NCBI GenBank assembly: GCA_004009845.1
Contig: RMBW01000052.1
Location: 150,885 to 214,884 of the forward strand
DNA length: 64,000 nt
Source: Davidsoniella eucalypti
Lineage: Eukaryota; Ascomycota; Sordariomycetes; Microascales; Ceratocystidaceae
Direction of reading: 5' to 3'
A model generated the notes under the pieces. It made no database searches and was not told where the DNA came from. It was given only the letters and a program-made list of their open reading frames with translations. Within the stretch, counting starts at the first letter, position 1, and the number at the start of each line of letters is the position of its first letter. Shown one piece after another: positions 43,806 to 56,010 of the stretch. Both the position numbers and the translations under genes were made by a program.

Positions 43806-44094
43806 TCTTGGGCTGCCCTCCCACAACGTTATACATGGTTGTTTGTGCACGGCGGCTCCTTTGGACCTTCTATTGGCCGGCACTTACACAATTTTATATG
43901 CAAGCGAGGCGCTACGACAGCCAATAAGCTTGTTAGCCGACCCAACTATAGCGTGCCCTATAGAGCAGAGTACTATAGAGCAGAGTACTATAGAGCAGAG
44001 TACTACCGACTTCACTGCGGACTTGACTAGCTACAGCCGTAGCTTATACGATCTCAATTATGGATCCCACAACCACTCTGGTGACATTTATGCT
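43806..44094 (+). other. exon-like segment, possible spliced leader or unplaced coding exon
   Basis: Bounded by a pyrimidine-rich tract with CCAG (acceptor) and by GTAAGT (donor). One frame is open throughout and reads EALRQPISLLADPTIACPIE, three copies of IEQST, then SRSLYDLNYGSHNHSGDIYA up to the donor. No in-frame ATG exists inside it or directly upstream, so it would need a preceding exon. It could equally be part of an untranslated leader. Confidence 0.28.
43958..44002 (+). repeat. 15-bp tandem repeat, three copies
   Basis: The unit CTATAGAGCAGAGTA is repeated three times perfectly. Because 15 is a multiple of three it keeps any reading frame (IEQST in the frame that is open). Confidence 0.92.
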
Positions 44095-45430
44095 GTAAGT
44101 TATTTTCCATCTTGTCACCTTGATTCCGTGGAGTTATACAAGCGATGGATACGTGTACAGACATGCCGGTTTATGGCGGCTATCTATATTTATACGTCCA
44201 ATCACTAGCTGAAGCAGCGAGTGCTGTCGTCCAATGGTACACGTCGTCTCCTGTTTCATGATATCCCTCGTCTCGTAGCTTTCTAGCACTACCGCACACA
44301 CCAGCCACTCTACTCTGCATAATGTCTGCAACAGCCACTGCAAACACCCGATTTGCCACCAGTGTGAGCGACGGGAATCGATCGTCCTTTGACGGGTTCT
44401 GTTCAGCAGAAGATGTGCGATAAGCTGGGCGTGGCAACACGGGAAACTACGGGACAACGAATGTTTGGCCGCGAAGCCAACGTCACAGAATGTTTTCCTA
44501 CTCGTCTTGTTCTGTTTGTTTTGTGTTGTTGTGATTCACCGCCGCAAGTCCCGTCACGACCTTGAGGTATAATCCGAAGCTGCGAAGCCGCAAAGCCCCA
44601 AAGACCGCATGAACTGTTTCTTTTGCATGACTGCATCTGTACAGATACATGCCGCTGATTCGCGATGGGCTGGGCCAGGCTGGGCGTGGATCGAGCCAGG
44701 TCGGGTGGCCTGCCTCTTTCTATCTAGTCATTGCCCGGCGAAGAGGCCAGAGAGGGGTCAGTGAGCCCCTCCTTTGCTGGATTTCTTTCCGCAAACAGGA
44801 TGACGATGGTGAATTGGAAGACAACAGGCAGGGTCTTTGGGAACTTGACTCGAAAGGAAAAATGGGAGGTGTGAAAAGGGCTCACAGAACCGCTAGATGG
44901 ACCCTGCACACTAAGATTCGACCCCCCTGTCTCCCAAGAGTTTCTACCGACTTCGTCATGCAATATTGAAGGCGAAGCAAATCAATAGCTTGTCAGTATA
45001 CGGCTTTGAAGGCCAGCCAGAAAGAGGCATATGATACTTGGTATAGTGATGAGAGACTGAGAACGAGAGATACAGAGAGACAGCAGCTGAGTTTTCTGTA
45101 TCCAAAGTATGGAGCATACTATGTGTACAGCATGTACAGCATGTACTACATACTATGTACTGTGAGCATAGCCAGTGTGGCATCGGGAGTCCAGGGCATG
45201 GGATTCCCCAACGGATTACTGCTTCGGGTATCCCGGTATTGGAGCACACGCCTTGTTATTTCCCGCCTACATATGTATTTTGTTTCTTTTTCATCTGCCT
45301 CAGCATTCCTTTTGGGCGCTGAGCTTGTTTATCTTGTTTGCTTGATTTTCCTTCCTTCTCGATGGCTACTGGGATCCCGATTTCGATTCGGTTCGATTTG
45401 ATTGTTACAGGCCATATGCCGACATGTACA

Positions 45431-45466
45431 CAAGCCAAGCCGAGCCAAGCCAAGCCAAGCTAAGCT
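45431..45466. repeat. (CCAAG)n short tandem repeat
   Basis: Five-base repeat of GCCAA/GAGCC type with minor variants in the gene-poor interval. Confidence 0.8.
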
Positions 45467-46170
45467 ACGTGGAGTCCATCTGGCTCGTTTAGCTTGATCG
45501 TAACGAAGCCGGCTGTGTCTTGCTTTAGGCAGAAGACGAGAGATGCTGGCCTTTGTTGGCCTCGTACTCGTTATCAGACACGATGACGGCGTGGTCGAAA
45601 GGATGAAATGGCCAGATGGCTCTAGTTGGTTACTTGAGCTTTGCTTTGCTTTGCTGGCCTTGCTCGTCCACTAACTAGGCTGGCTTGCCCTAAAAAGGAC
45701 CCTGGCCCGACTTCTAGCCTGGTCGTACCTGCAGATGACGATGCAGACAAAGGGTCTCAGAAGTGTAATAGAACATTTATTGTTCTTTTCGTCCCCTTCT
45801 TCTGCTTCTCGTTCGTTCTCGATCTAGGCTGACTGTGGCTAGGCCGTGGCCTGGTATTTATTACAGCTCGTTCAGCACTGTCTTTTTATTTTATTTTTTA
45901 TTTTCTATTTTTTTGATGCTGGACTGGCCGAGACTTGAGCTCTGAGGCCGACATGGATGAGCGTGGGATATTTTGGCCTGTGGTCTTTTTTTTCCGAGCT
46001 TCTTTTTCCTAGAGCAAGGGAGAACAAAAAGAAAGAGAGCACAGCGAGTGAAATATCGAAGAGTGTCTGTGCCAGAGAAAGAAAGGGCAGAGGAAGAAGA
46101 ACAAACAGGCTGGAAGAGCTTGGCGAGCTCAGTTTTGATGCAGAGCGTACCGTGGTTGGGAGGAATGCGG

Positions 46171-46202
46171 GAGAGGAAGAGAAGAGAAGAGAAGAGAAGA
46201 GG
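46171..46202. repeat. (GAAGA)n short tandem repeat
   Basis: Pentanucleotide purine repeat followed by an A-rich tract (46236-46276); part of a purine-rich stretch upstream of the glycogen-binding domain gene. Confidence 0.8.
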
Positions 46203-46234
46203 AATGTAGTAAAAGAGGTAAAAAGAAAGAAGAT

Positions 46235-46267
<33 letters not shown>

Positions 46268-47079
46268 AAAAAAAAATATTTCTTTTTCCTCGTCTCGGGT
46301 TCCTACAGGGCGAAGACAGAAAAGGCTTGGAAACGAAAAAAAACAAGTGCGTCTGTTTCTTTCTGCGTCTGAGCTTCTAGAAATCTCGAGTCTGGATCGA
46401 GTATTGGTGCTGGCCAGCCCAGTCGTATATCTCAGAGCTTTGTCCTCTTTCCCGCCGATGCTTCTTCTTGTTCGTTTTGTTTGTTCTTTTTTCTTGTTCT
46501 TTTCAAACCAGTCTCTCCATACGTTGTCCTTTTATTATTATCTACGTCTTTCGATCGTCGCTGTTGTTTTTATACTTGATGCTTCATTTGCCTCTGTTGA
46601 TGTCCTCGTCTAGTTTCTTTTTCTCCTCTCTCTCTTCGTCGCCGGTCGATTACGCTCTCTTCCTATTTCCGCCCTTGAACACTCGCTAGACAACATCTTG
46701 GTTGTTGTTGGTACTGTTGGCTATCGTTACGCTCTTTATAGCTACTTACTAGCTTACTTTCTATCTTGACGCTCTCTATCTCTCTCTTGACGTTCTCTAT
46801 ATATCTCTCTCTCTCTCTATCTAACGGCTTCCGACGCCCTATCCACGATCTTTACTTCAGTCTCAGTCCCAGTCTCGCCCATCCTTGGTACATCTCGCCC
46901 TCCCAACCATCTCCAGTACCGCTACTTGGCATCTCTGCTGTCCAGCCACCACACATCCTGCTCTCTTCGTCTCCATCTGCACTCTAGAAGTAGTCCTTCT
47001 ACCGACCGGAATCTGGACTTGCTTCTCCCTGGCCAGCCAGTATCCGCCTATTAGTTTCTTTTTTATTGCCGTGCTTCAT

Positions 47080-49462
47080 ATGCATTCTACCGCCCAGCAG
47101 CCTATCTATCCCGTCCCCTTGACTCCCCGTACCTCGTACTAGTGCTGTCTTCTTTTTCTTTTCTGGTGCTTGATCAGCCTGGCTTGCTTGCTTATTGCAT
47201 ATGCTGCTGCAGCTAGCCGAGAGATCATGTCATCACGCCCATTCTTTGGTTGACAATGTTCCTTCTATTGCATGTTTGTGGTCCTGTATAGATAGGCCCG
47301 CCAAACCTTGTTCTTGCTGGAATGCTGCCTTGTTCCAGTCTTGCCAGGCCATGATTCTGTCTTGTCGTTATTATTGTTGAAGCTTGTGCTGTGTCTGTTC
47401 CAGAGAGAACCAGAAAAGACTCGCAAAGTGCATGTCTATATATCAGCAGATCCCCTCACCCCCCTCCTTCAGATCGATGACTTGCACCTCACGACTTGCC
47501 ATCTTCTTCACTGCTAACTTTTATACAGCCAAACAGACCCGTCTGTCCTCACCGTCCATCTTGTCGGCTCGTGGGACAACTTCACTCACTCTTACGCCCT
47601 GACGCGAGACGTTCGCAGAGACCGTGGCCTGTGGAAGGGGTGCTACTCTTTCCAAGACATAGTCTGTGACGGACCGACGCCCGATTCTGATTCCGACGCC
47701 ACGGGCATTTCCCATAACAACTCTCCCAGCTCGCCCAGTCGTGCCCCCGTCTCTGCTGCCAAGACTAGCGCTCGTCGTGCTTCGACCAACCGGGCCAGCG
47801 CCTCCGTGAGGAAGAAACGCTCCGGCGGTCTTAAGATGGGCAGCACGTACTACTACTATGTAAGCACAAAGCCAGCCCGGCTCTCTCTTCCAACCCAAGC
47901 CGCCACTCTAACCGTCCCGTGCCCCTTGCTAGTACGAGCTTGACGGTTCCGTTGAAACACACGACGCCACTCTCCCTTCGACCACTACCTGTCCGTATCT
48001 CCCGGGCCAGACCGTCAACACGCTCGTGGTTCCCACCGAGAAGACGCTGCGCGACCGCAGTGCCTCTATGAGCTCCCTCCGCCGCGCCGACTGGACCACC
48101 ATGCGCCCCTCCGACCGCTTCGTCGCTCCTCGCCCAGTCCCGGCTCCGGGCTCTATGGCGGGCGCAGCGCCTACCGCCCAAACCGTCGCCCAAAGACTCG
48201 CCACTGCTCTCCCGTGTCCCGGCGGCGCGCACGACGAGAACGGGGCGTTGCGCCACAAGGCGTCCTCGCGGTCCCTCAGCCCTGCTCCGTCGTGGCGCCG
48301 CTTCTTCCGTGGCTTCCGAGAACGTGACCGCAACCGGTCCCAGGAACGCGCCGAGCGCCAGCTGGAAGACCAAGAGTACGCCCGCGCGTCTCGGCCGACC
48401 GCCCCCCGCAGCGTGTCGTACTCGGTCGCTTCTTCCAACTCGGTGTCTTCGGACATGGCTGTCAGCGCCTTCATCGCGGGCTCGGCCGTTGCCGGCGCCG
48501 GCCCGGCCATACAGGCCATGTATCAGACCCACGCCTATAGCCAGGACGAGCCGTATCCGCGCAGCAACTCGCAGCAGACCAGCCGGTCCCGTGATATCTC
48601 GCCCGACTCGCTGCGTCGCTACTTGGTCGACGATGCTGCGACACACGCGCGCTCTGGCTCGCCGCTGATCTTCGCCCATGGCATGGCCCAGCCCGACGTC
48701 ACCATCACGCCCGCCGACGACGATGTGTCCGAGTCCGGCAGCGGCGCCTGCTACGACCTCTCCTCTCGTCCCGTCTCGTCCCGCTCTGCCCGCTCCTTCA
48801 CCCTGCCCACGTCTCTGAGCAGTCCGCTGGCGGCCAAGCCCGTCATCACCATCGGAGACCCCGACGAGCCGGAGACGGGCCGCGCTGACGAAGTCATGTC
48901 GGACCCCGTGGCGCCTGCACGCGCCTCGCTTGACATGGACGACGAGCTCGACTTTGACGACAACTTTGCGTCGCCGAGCATCCCCGACTCGTCTGGCTTT
49001 GCTACCTTCCTGTCTCCGCCGCCCGCTAAGCGCGTGCCTCTCCCGGCGCCGCTGAAGAACTCGAGAATGTCTGGCGCGTACTCGATGAGCGGCGTCCTCA
49101 ACTCGCCCATCTTCGCGCCAGTGCGGTCCGGCACGTTCCCTCCCTCCAAGCCCTCGTCATCGTCGCTGTCCGCTAGTCTGGCCGTCTCGTCGTCCCCTGT
49201 CGAGTCTACCGGCCAGGACTCCTCCTCCTCGTGGGACCGCGGCCATGCTAGCAATGCCTCTCTGAGCTCGCTGTCCACCATCTCGGCCACGGACGAGGAA
49301 GACGCCGACCAGGACGTCGATATGTGCACTCCGCAGCCGAGCGGCTTCGACAAGCTGGGCATGCGTCCCAAGCTTGCCACGGACATGGCCAAGACTCGCT
49401 TTGTCGATGATTCTTCGTCGCCGTCGCATCACGAGATGCAGTGGATGACGGACGGCCATTAG
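47080..49462 (+). CDS. AMPK1-CBM (glycogen-binding, CBM48-like) domain protein
   Basis: Fungal protein with an N-terminal glycogen-binding fold like that of AMPK beta subunits. Proposed exons are 47080-47135, 47529-47859 and 47933-49462, giving 638 residues. The first exon encodes MHSTAQQPIYPVPLTPRTS; its donor is GTACTA and the 393-nt intron ends CTAAC...ACAG. The domain covers about 22-160: SVLTVHLVGSWDNF with the conserved Trp, RGLWKGCYSFQDIVCDG, then GGLKMGSTYYYYYELDGSVE across intron 2 and LPGQTVNTLVVPTE. A Ser-rich loop of about 45 residues interrupts the fold. Residues 165-638 are disordered, Ser/Pro/Asp-rich. No kinase-interacting domain of Gal83/Sip type is seen, so it is not a normal SNF1 beta subunit. 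Domains 2-3 are firm; exon 1 is inferred from phase and from PLTPRT, which I recall from homologues. Confidence 0.83.
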
Positions 49463-50385
49463 TGGCAGAGTATGGCGAAAGAAAGAAGAGTGCTGGAGGC
49501 ATCTGCTCAACCTAGTATTTCTCTTGATGAACGCCTCTCTTCTTTCTCTATATCGGCTCGTGTCATGTTATATCTCTTGTTTATGCTTTCCTTTTTATTA
49601 CCTCTTTTTGCATCTTTGGACTCATTTCCCAGGCAACCAAAAAGTTTCGTCTTGCTTTGTTTGCTTCATCACGAAGTTTTACGGGAGTGTTCTTTTTATT
49701 TTTATTTGACATCATATTTTTTCTTCTCTCTCTCCATGATTCGGTCTTAAAGCTTTCATTGCTTTTTATTTCTTTTTTGGTTTTTTTGGGTTATTGTAAT
49801 TTTCTCTTCTCTCTTTTGCTTCATTTCTTCTTTTTTTGCACACATTATCTCTTTTTCACATTTAATTCCTGTTTCTTTTTATTCCTCCATTTTGTCGTTT
49901 TTTTGATTTGCTTAGCTGTTACTATGTATGTTGCGTAATTTTTTTCTCTTTCCTTTTTCGGAGCAACTGGCGCGCTCCTTGTTTTTTTTCTTTTCTTTAT
50001 CTTTCTTCATTTTGTTTTCCCCTCTCGCATCATTTTATGATTCCATCGTATCTTGCGTTGTGTTTCTCATTGTTTTTTTTCTTCTTTTTGTATAGCTTGA
50101 AACTGGTTGGCGAAACAACTCAAAATATTCACAAAACTTGAAATAAGGGGAATAATGTAATATATTGTCTCTGGAATTTATTCTCTCCAATCTTTTTATT
50201 ATCTTTGTAGCAAACGTGAAATACAATTTATTTGATATCATAAAATGCCAGTATAGACGCAATCTCTTCATATAAATACAATATATCTTCTAGTACAGTT
50301 CTCTTAATCTTATTATTATTCTATACACTATTGATAAAGACAGCCGTAGCCATTTTTATACCAGCTGATATATCTTCTATTTGAG
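49463..50385. other. intergenic: convergent 3' ends
   Basis: T-rich region between the converging CBM-domain and VPS72 genes. Open frames here are poly-Phe/Leu artefacts of T/C tracts. No gene. Confidence 0.6.
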
Positions 50386-50855
50386 CTACTTAGAAGTGGA
50401 AACATTTACAGGAGTGAGATTTAGTGGTATTGCTGGTGGTGCTGGTGCTGCTTGTTGCTGACTTGTAGTCTTGACAGCCTCAGTGACTGTAGGAATAGGC
50501 ATCGTTGGGGCAGATTGCGTGGTAGTAGTTGTAGTAGTGGTTGTAGATGTAGATGGATTGACTGAAGGGACAGATGGAGACGCCAGATTGTCCATATTAG
50601 AAGGAGCAGAAGCTGCAGCCGGCGTGAGAGCCGTAGCAGTCGAAGGTGTTGCTGCTACTGTAGGAAGAGAAGGAGTACGTCCTTTTATAGTACTGTTACT
50701 CGTAGATAATGTAGATACCGACTCGGGTGTGAGCTTCGGAGTTGTAACCATCGTCGTCGCAGTTGAAGCAGGAGGTCTAGCTAAAGTTGATATAACACCC
50801 GTTGAAGCAATGGTAGTCGTACTTGTTGCCGAGTTACCTGTAGATTTGGCTTGGA

Positions 50856-50889
<34 letters not shown>

Positions 50890-53800
50890 CATCTGAATTC
50901 TAGTCTGGAGTTGGGCTTGGGCCTGGACTCGGGCTTGGGTAGGCACCAACGTTTGAACCAGGCCTGTATTCTGCTGCTGACGAATGGCTTTCTGTTGCTG
51001 TGTCTGTGCCGGCCTGTGTATAGTATGGACAGTCTGTGACGTTGCATTTGAGGTTTTGACGTGTTGTTGCTGTCCTTGTGCCTGCAATGACATTGGTGGT
51101 GTTGCTGCAAGAGTGTGAGTGGCTAATGCGCTAGTGACAGAAGGCACAGGAAGAGGTGCCGGACGAGATAGAGGCATTGAGACTAGCTGAGGTGACGATA
51201 GAGGCGGCTTAGTCAGCGTGACTACGGTGTTGCTGTTAGACCTCTGTGTGGTAGCAGCGGCAGAAGAAGTAGTAGTACCAGACGTGGCCGGTCGAACGAG
51301 CCCGGTGGCACTGGTATTGGGTGCTCGAAGCCCGTTCGTCGTAGCTGCCGGTCCAGGACTTGGCACAGACCCGACTCTTGGGACCGGAACAGGCGGCGGT
51401 CTCGCCATCGGAATCCCAGCAAAGCCCTGCGGCTTGGGCTGAGAAAGAACCTGCGGTGCGCCCATAGGCTTAAAGACAGGCCCTGTAGTGGAAGCCGATA
51501 TACCATTGGCTCCATTAGATCTGGCTCCATTAAGTTTAGCACCTCCATTAGGTCTAGCAATCACCGACTCAGCAGGCTGCTGGGCTTGAGCCATAACACG
51601 CCTTTGATGCTGTGAAGACTGAACAGGTGTATGGCAAGTAGGCTGTTGTGCCGGACCTCGTCCTAAAGCCGATGCTGTACCGGATTTCGAAGTAGACGAT
51701 GCACGTGACTGAGCCGGCTGTCTGGCACGTGGCCGTGGGGTAGCGGTAGCTACAGGCGGTGGGCGAGGCATGCCCCAAGCCATACCGTTTATTAAGGGTG
51801 CCATGAGAGCAGGGGCGGGGTTTTGGACTAGAGTGGTAGCAGTAGGTGCCGGCAATGCAGCTGGGGCTATAGCCGGAGCAAGAGGCGCCGCTGCTGGCGC
51901 TGCTGTGGTTGTGACAGGAGGAAGACCAGAGGGCGGCGGAGGCTTAAGCACATGTGGCTGCGTCAGAGGAACCATTGGGGGCTGTAGAATCTGGTTTCCA
52001 CCGCCCGTCGATATAGTTGTAGTTTTGGCTATCACAGGAGCCTCGGATATGATAGAAGGAGAGGCAGAAGCCATGCTGGTTGCAGTGGTGGGTGGTGCCA
52101 TAATAGAGATAGAGATAGGAGCAGCTACAGTTGGCACTACTGGTGTGCTTGGGGCTAGTGGTATAGGGGCTTTGGCTACAGCATCTAAAGCGACGGGAGG
52201 AGCTATCGGCGGCATCTGTCCGATCTCTTCTGCTTTTTTCTCTGTGGCCTCCTCCAGCTTCTTGTCCTTGGCTTTCTCGGGTGCCTTACCGGTTAAGAAG
52301 CGTGCCGGCACATTGTTAGCCGCAAACTGGCCCGTACCAACAAAAGATCCGAGTAAGCGACTCCATTGGAACTCGCCCTTGCGAAGACGCTGCAATTGCT
52401 TGTATGCATGTGCGTTATGGTAATGAAGCCCTGTAACAGGATCACGGTATTTGGCTGGGAGGTTGGTGATTGCACAGAGAGCCGGTGCTTGCGGTTCTGG
52501 GAACTCGAGTTAGTGGTCCGATAGAAGGCGATCAAAGAGGTATTGTGACGGTGTTAACTTACTGGCTATCCTGTTCATCTTATGCCCAAAGAGAATCTGT
52601 GTCTGTATCGTCTTGTCTTTGACAATGTTCTCGTCAAAATTCTGCAGTATATATGCCGTGCGCATGGCTGGTCCGTCCACTTTCTTTTCGGTGCTTCCAC
52701 TACTAGGATCCATAATCTTTGCAGCCTCTTCGGTTTCCAGAGTCATTGTGATATCTTGGTCGGGCGTTTCGACTGTAATTTTATTTGCTTGTTGAGGCGC
52801 TACAGAACTGGCCACTGTGCCAGTTTCTGTTGCCCCAGCTTTCGAGACGGACTTGACTTGGACAAGATCATTCTGAGCTGGTGGTGGTGTTTGCAAAGCT
52901 GTTGAAGGTAGATCTGGCCGTTGGAAACCTAGAGGTAGGGAAAGTCCCGAAGAAGACGATGGTATAAGGAACCCGTTAGCCGACATCTTGGGCGCCGATA
53001 AGCCCATAGAAAGCGTCAGCGACTCTTCGAGTAGGTTCGAAGCTCCGAGAGGCGGGGCTAGAATCGGCGCCGCAAGAATACTTCCACCTAGCGGCTTCGG
53101 TTTAGGCGGCTCTGAGGCAATCTGTATTTGCAGAGGCATTATGAGACCACTGTCTGTGCTTGGCGGAGCGAATCCTGGTGGAAGCTGTAGCCCTGCGGCA
53201 ATAGGTTTGGGTGTCGTTGACACAGATTTGGCCGTAGTACTAGCGGCCGGAACCGACTCCCTGTCTTGGAAAGCCTTTGGGCTAGGGTTCAGCGTTTGTA
53301 TGGCTTGGCGTGGTTTAGAGGGAGCATCTGCCATGAAGACATCACCATCATTATCAAGTTCGTTCGCCACTGATGTTGTGGTATTGGCCGCCTGCGCAGC
53401 CTTATCGGAATTAATAGGTTCAGCAAGATTCTTTGAAGAGGAGTCCGTTTGTGAGGCCGAAGCAGCCTTAGCATCGTTGTCGACGGTTTTTTCTGTACTA
53501 TCTTTTCCCTGTTCTGGCTCTACTGTGGGCTTCTCCTTTTCTTTCTTCGTCACTCTCTTGCGCTTCGGTTTCTCCTCAAGGGCCATGTGCGCTCCGTTCA
53601 TGTTGTCGTTCCACTCACGGATGCCACTCCAGTACGTGATGACAGGGCCCTTTAATGTGCGGTTGTTGAGCGCTGCCAGTTTGGCTTTGCGTTCTTCTTC
53701 GCGCTGCTTTTCGGCTTCTTCCCACCGATTCAGGCTCTTGGAATTGCGCTTTTCAACCTCGAGTGCCTCGGCGATGCGCTGTTCTTGAGTCATGGGTGGC

Positions 53801-54723
53801 TTCTTGAGGGCCTCCCGCCTTTTCGCCTGCCGCTCTAAAGTAGCAACGAGCTTCTTGCGCCGCTCTTCGCCTTCACGCATGCGTTGATGGAGCTGTTCTT
53901 TGCTGATCCGTGTCGTTCTGCGCTCAGATGCGCGAGTTGGCAAGTCCGACACCGACGGGAGCCACGAAGTCCGTTCCGTGCGCTTTTTCGAGTTCTTGGC
54001 AGCCGTAGAGTCGGTTGCGGTGGTGGTCGTCGATGACGGAGTTCCGCCCGCGGCATCGCGAGTGCCTCGTCCGGATTCCGGTGGCTGGATGCGCACCTTC
54101 TTGCGGAACTTGGCTGGAATTGCGACTTGAGAATGGCGCTTTCGCGCAGCTATCTTGGCCGCCCGAGCTTGGGATTCGAGCTCTCGCTCGCCCTCCAACT
54201 CATCGTTGGGGTTATCATCATCGTCGGAAGAAGAGTCGAGATGCAAATCGTCATCGTCGTTGTGGAAAACAAAGCCGGCGTCGTTCTCGTCTTCAGCAAA
54301 GAGCAGTTCGAGGTCGGACTCTGGGTCTTCTGTGCTATGATTGGCCTCGTTCGCTAGCATCTGCTTCATGCGGTTTCCGGCAGTTGAACGCCGTGTGCGG
54401 GACGTTGCCAGCCATTCGACCGGCTGTTGAGGCTCGGGTTCGGGCTCGGAATCTGACTCGAATTCACCAAGCGGCAAAGAAGAGGTGGTCGTAGCTGTGG
54501 CGGCGTTAGCTGTTGCGCCTGGATCAGAGCCAATGTCATCGTTAGATGAGGCATCGTCCGAGTCATCCTCGAGGCTAGTGAGCGACGAGAGAGATTCATC
54601 GTCGCGCATGTTATCGTCATCCTCGCCGTCACCGTCACCGTCGCCTGTGACGTCCAGGCTTGCGGTGGCTCTCGATGCTATTGGTCTCGTCGTCGATGCA
54701 CGTGACTGTCGGCTGATAGCCAT
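50386..54723 (-). CDS. VPS72: SWR1 chromatin-remodelling complex subunit VPS72/Swc2 (YL1 family), with very long C-terminal tail
   Basis: Subunit of the SWR1 complex that binds H2A.Z and guides its deposition. Two exons, 54723-52563 and 52496-50386, give 1,423 residues; the 66-nt intron (GTAAGT to CCCAG) joins GHKMNRIA|KPQAPALCAI. The N-terminal YL1 region has RRSTAGNRMKQMLANE, acidic Glu/Asp blocks (H2A.Z-binding type) and FRKKVRIQPPE. A basic helical segment (RMREGEERRKKLVATLERQA) and TYWSGIREWND follow. The YL1_C domain lies at about 722-765: CAITNLPAKYRDPVTGLHYH and AYKQLQRLRKGEFQWSRLLG. Beyond it are about 640 residues of Pro/Ala/Thr/Gln low complexity, including an AQAQAQAQ run. Typical fungal homologues are, to my knowledge, roughly half this length and end soon after YL1_C. 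Confidence 0.92.
50868..50892 (-). repeat. hexanucleotide repeat encoding (Gln-Ala)n
   Basis: GCCTGA/GCTCAG hexamers in the VPS72 tail encode alternating Gln and Ala; a variable-length coding minisatellite. Confidence 0.8.
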
Positions 54724-56010
54724 GACGACAGCCTCTCTATCTTCGTCGCTTGTGTTTCTGGGTTTGATTATGCCTAAGAATGCCGGGTTTCGATCGTAGC
54801 CGCGTCATCTACCGCGCTTGGGGAGGGTTTTTGGCTCGTAGATATCGGATGCTTGGATGTCGAGGAAACAGGATGGGGATGAATAGTTGAAAGATGTCGA
54901 TCTAGCCAAGAATCAAGCATTGGCACAAACAAGTCGAATTGGAGGAAATTAAAAAGAAAAACTCATTTTTCAGAGCAAAGAAGAAGAGTAACAAATACTA
55001 GAGAAGATCGAAGATAGACCTAAATGTTCGCAAGGCTGCGAGTGACAACAAGGCTTATTATACAAGGCTCATATAATGCCGGAAGCAATGGTCGCAACTA
55101 CCAAGCTCAGAAGGGCCGAGACGATATCGATATAATAGATACAACTGCAGTTTGAGCTCTTCGTAGCCGCAACTTGGTGCCGAGAAAAAGAAAAAAGAAT
55201 AAGAATAAAGCTGGCAAAATATGACGGCCGGGGTTGTTCAGGCTCTAACAAATAATCATGAACAATAGACAATTAGAACCAGGGAGCTAGTTTAATTGAT
55301 ATGCCGATATTTATCTTTTTATGGAGGGGTCCTGTAGAAACGATATGCGCAAATAATGATAAATGTATGAATTTTTAAAGATGATACACATATGATAGCG
55401 AATTATTGAGTTGCTGCTTTCCAATGGCTTACTTTGCAAAATTTTAGGTTTTTTTTTTTCTTCTTGCCTGGTCTTCACGGTTTCAACTTTGGTTCAGCGT
55501 CGCAAAAAATGTAGAATATTCGAGGAAGAAAATAAGTAAGGCACAGAAAAAAACCACAATCTAACCCAGATAATTGTCCTTAACGCGTTTCGATGTTCTG
55601 AGCCTTAGAGAAAAAAATGTTTAAGTAGACCCGCTTTAAAAATGTATACAAGAAAATGTTCATGTCAGCTTACTTTTTTGGATGCTTATTGTGGCGCTGA
55701 GTGATAACCTTAATGTGGCTTCAATGTCAGATAAGCCACACTTGCTAGGACGTCATCGCAAGGCTGCATGGAAGCTTCAAGCTAGCTGCTAAGATAATTT
55801 TTAGGTATTTCATAACAGGATCTATCTCTTTGCTACAACTGAGTTGCAACTATTCTCGGTGTTCAACTCTATGATATTTAATTACCTGAAACCGTCATGT
55901 GCCATTTTTAATCTCATTTACCAATTAATACAAACAATCCCCAGAGCCCACCATCACTCTGTATTCCAACCCTTATTTATATTATCGAATTACCTGCATA
56001 TAACGCAACA
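54724..56010. promoter_or_regulatory. 1.3 kb divergent intergenic region, VPS72 and MED10
   Basis: Separates two genes transcribed in opposite directions, so it must hold both promoters. AT-rich from about 54950. No coding region is supported; a - frame at 55069-55272 is a hydrophobic chance frame. Confidence 0.5.

Larger units (their letters stand above)
39264..47079. other. 7.8 kb gene-poor interval
   Basis: No confident gene on either strand. It contains simple repeats, palindromic GTACAT-type clusters (41862-41902, 42410-42460, 45119-45171), a - strand candidate at 40262-40545, and a + strand exon-like segment at 43806-44094 with a perfect GTAAGT donor. A 33-codon frame at 44322-44423 (MSATATANTRFATSVSDGNR start) has good codon character but no family. 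The last 1.5 kb is strongly pyrimidine-rich, as in a long promoter or leader of the gene starting at 47080. Confidence 0.5.

Noticed and set aside
44880..44945. GGGGTCGAATC-like T-loop on the - strand
   Set aside because: No matching acceptor, D or anticodon stems around it.
48026..48679. Long - strand frames opposite the CBM-domain gene
   Set aside because: Antisense shadows of a GC-rich coding exon; Arg/Gly/Ala-rich with no start context.
49472..50141. Overlapping Phe-rich frames after the CBM-domain gene
   Set aside because: Same artefact of T-rich 3' flanking DNA between convergent genes.
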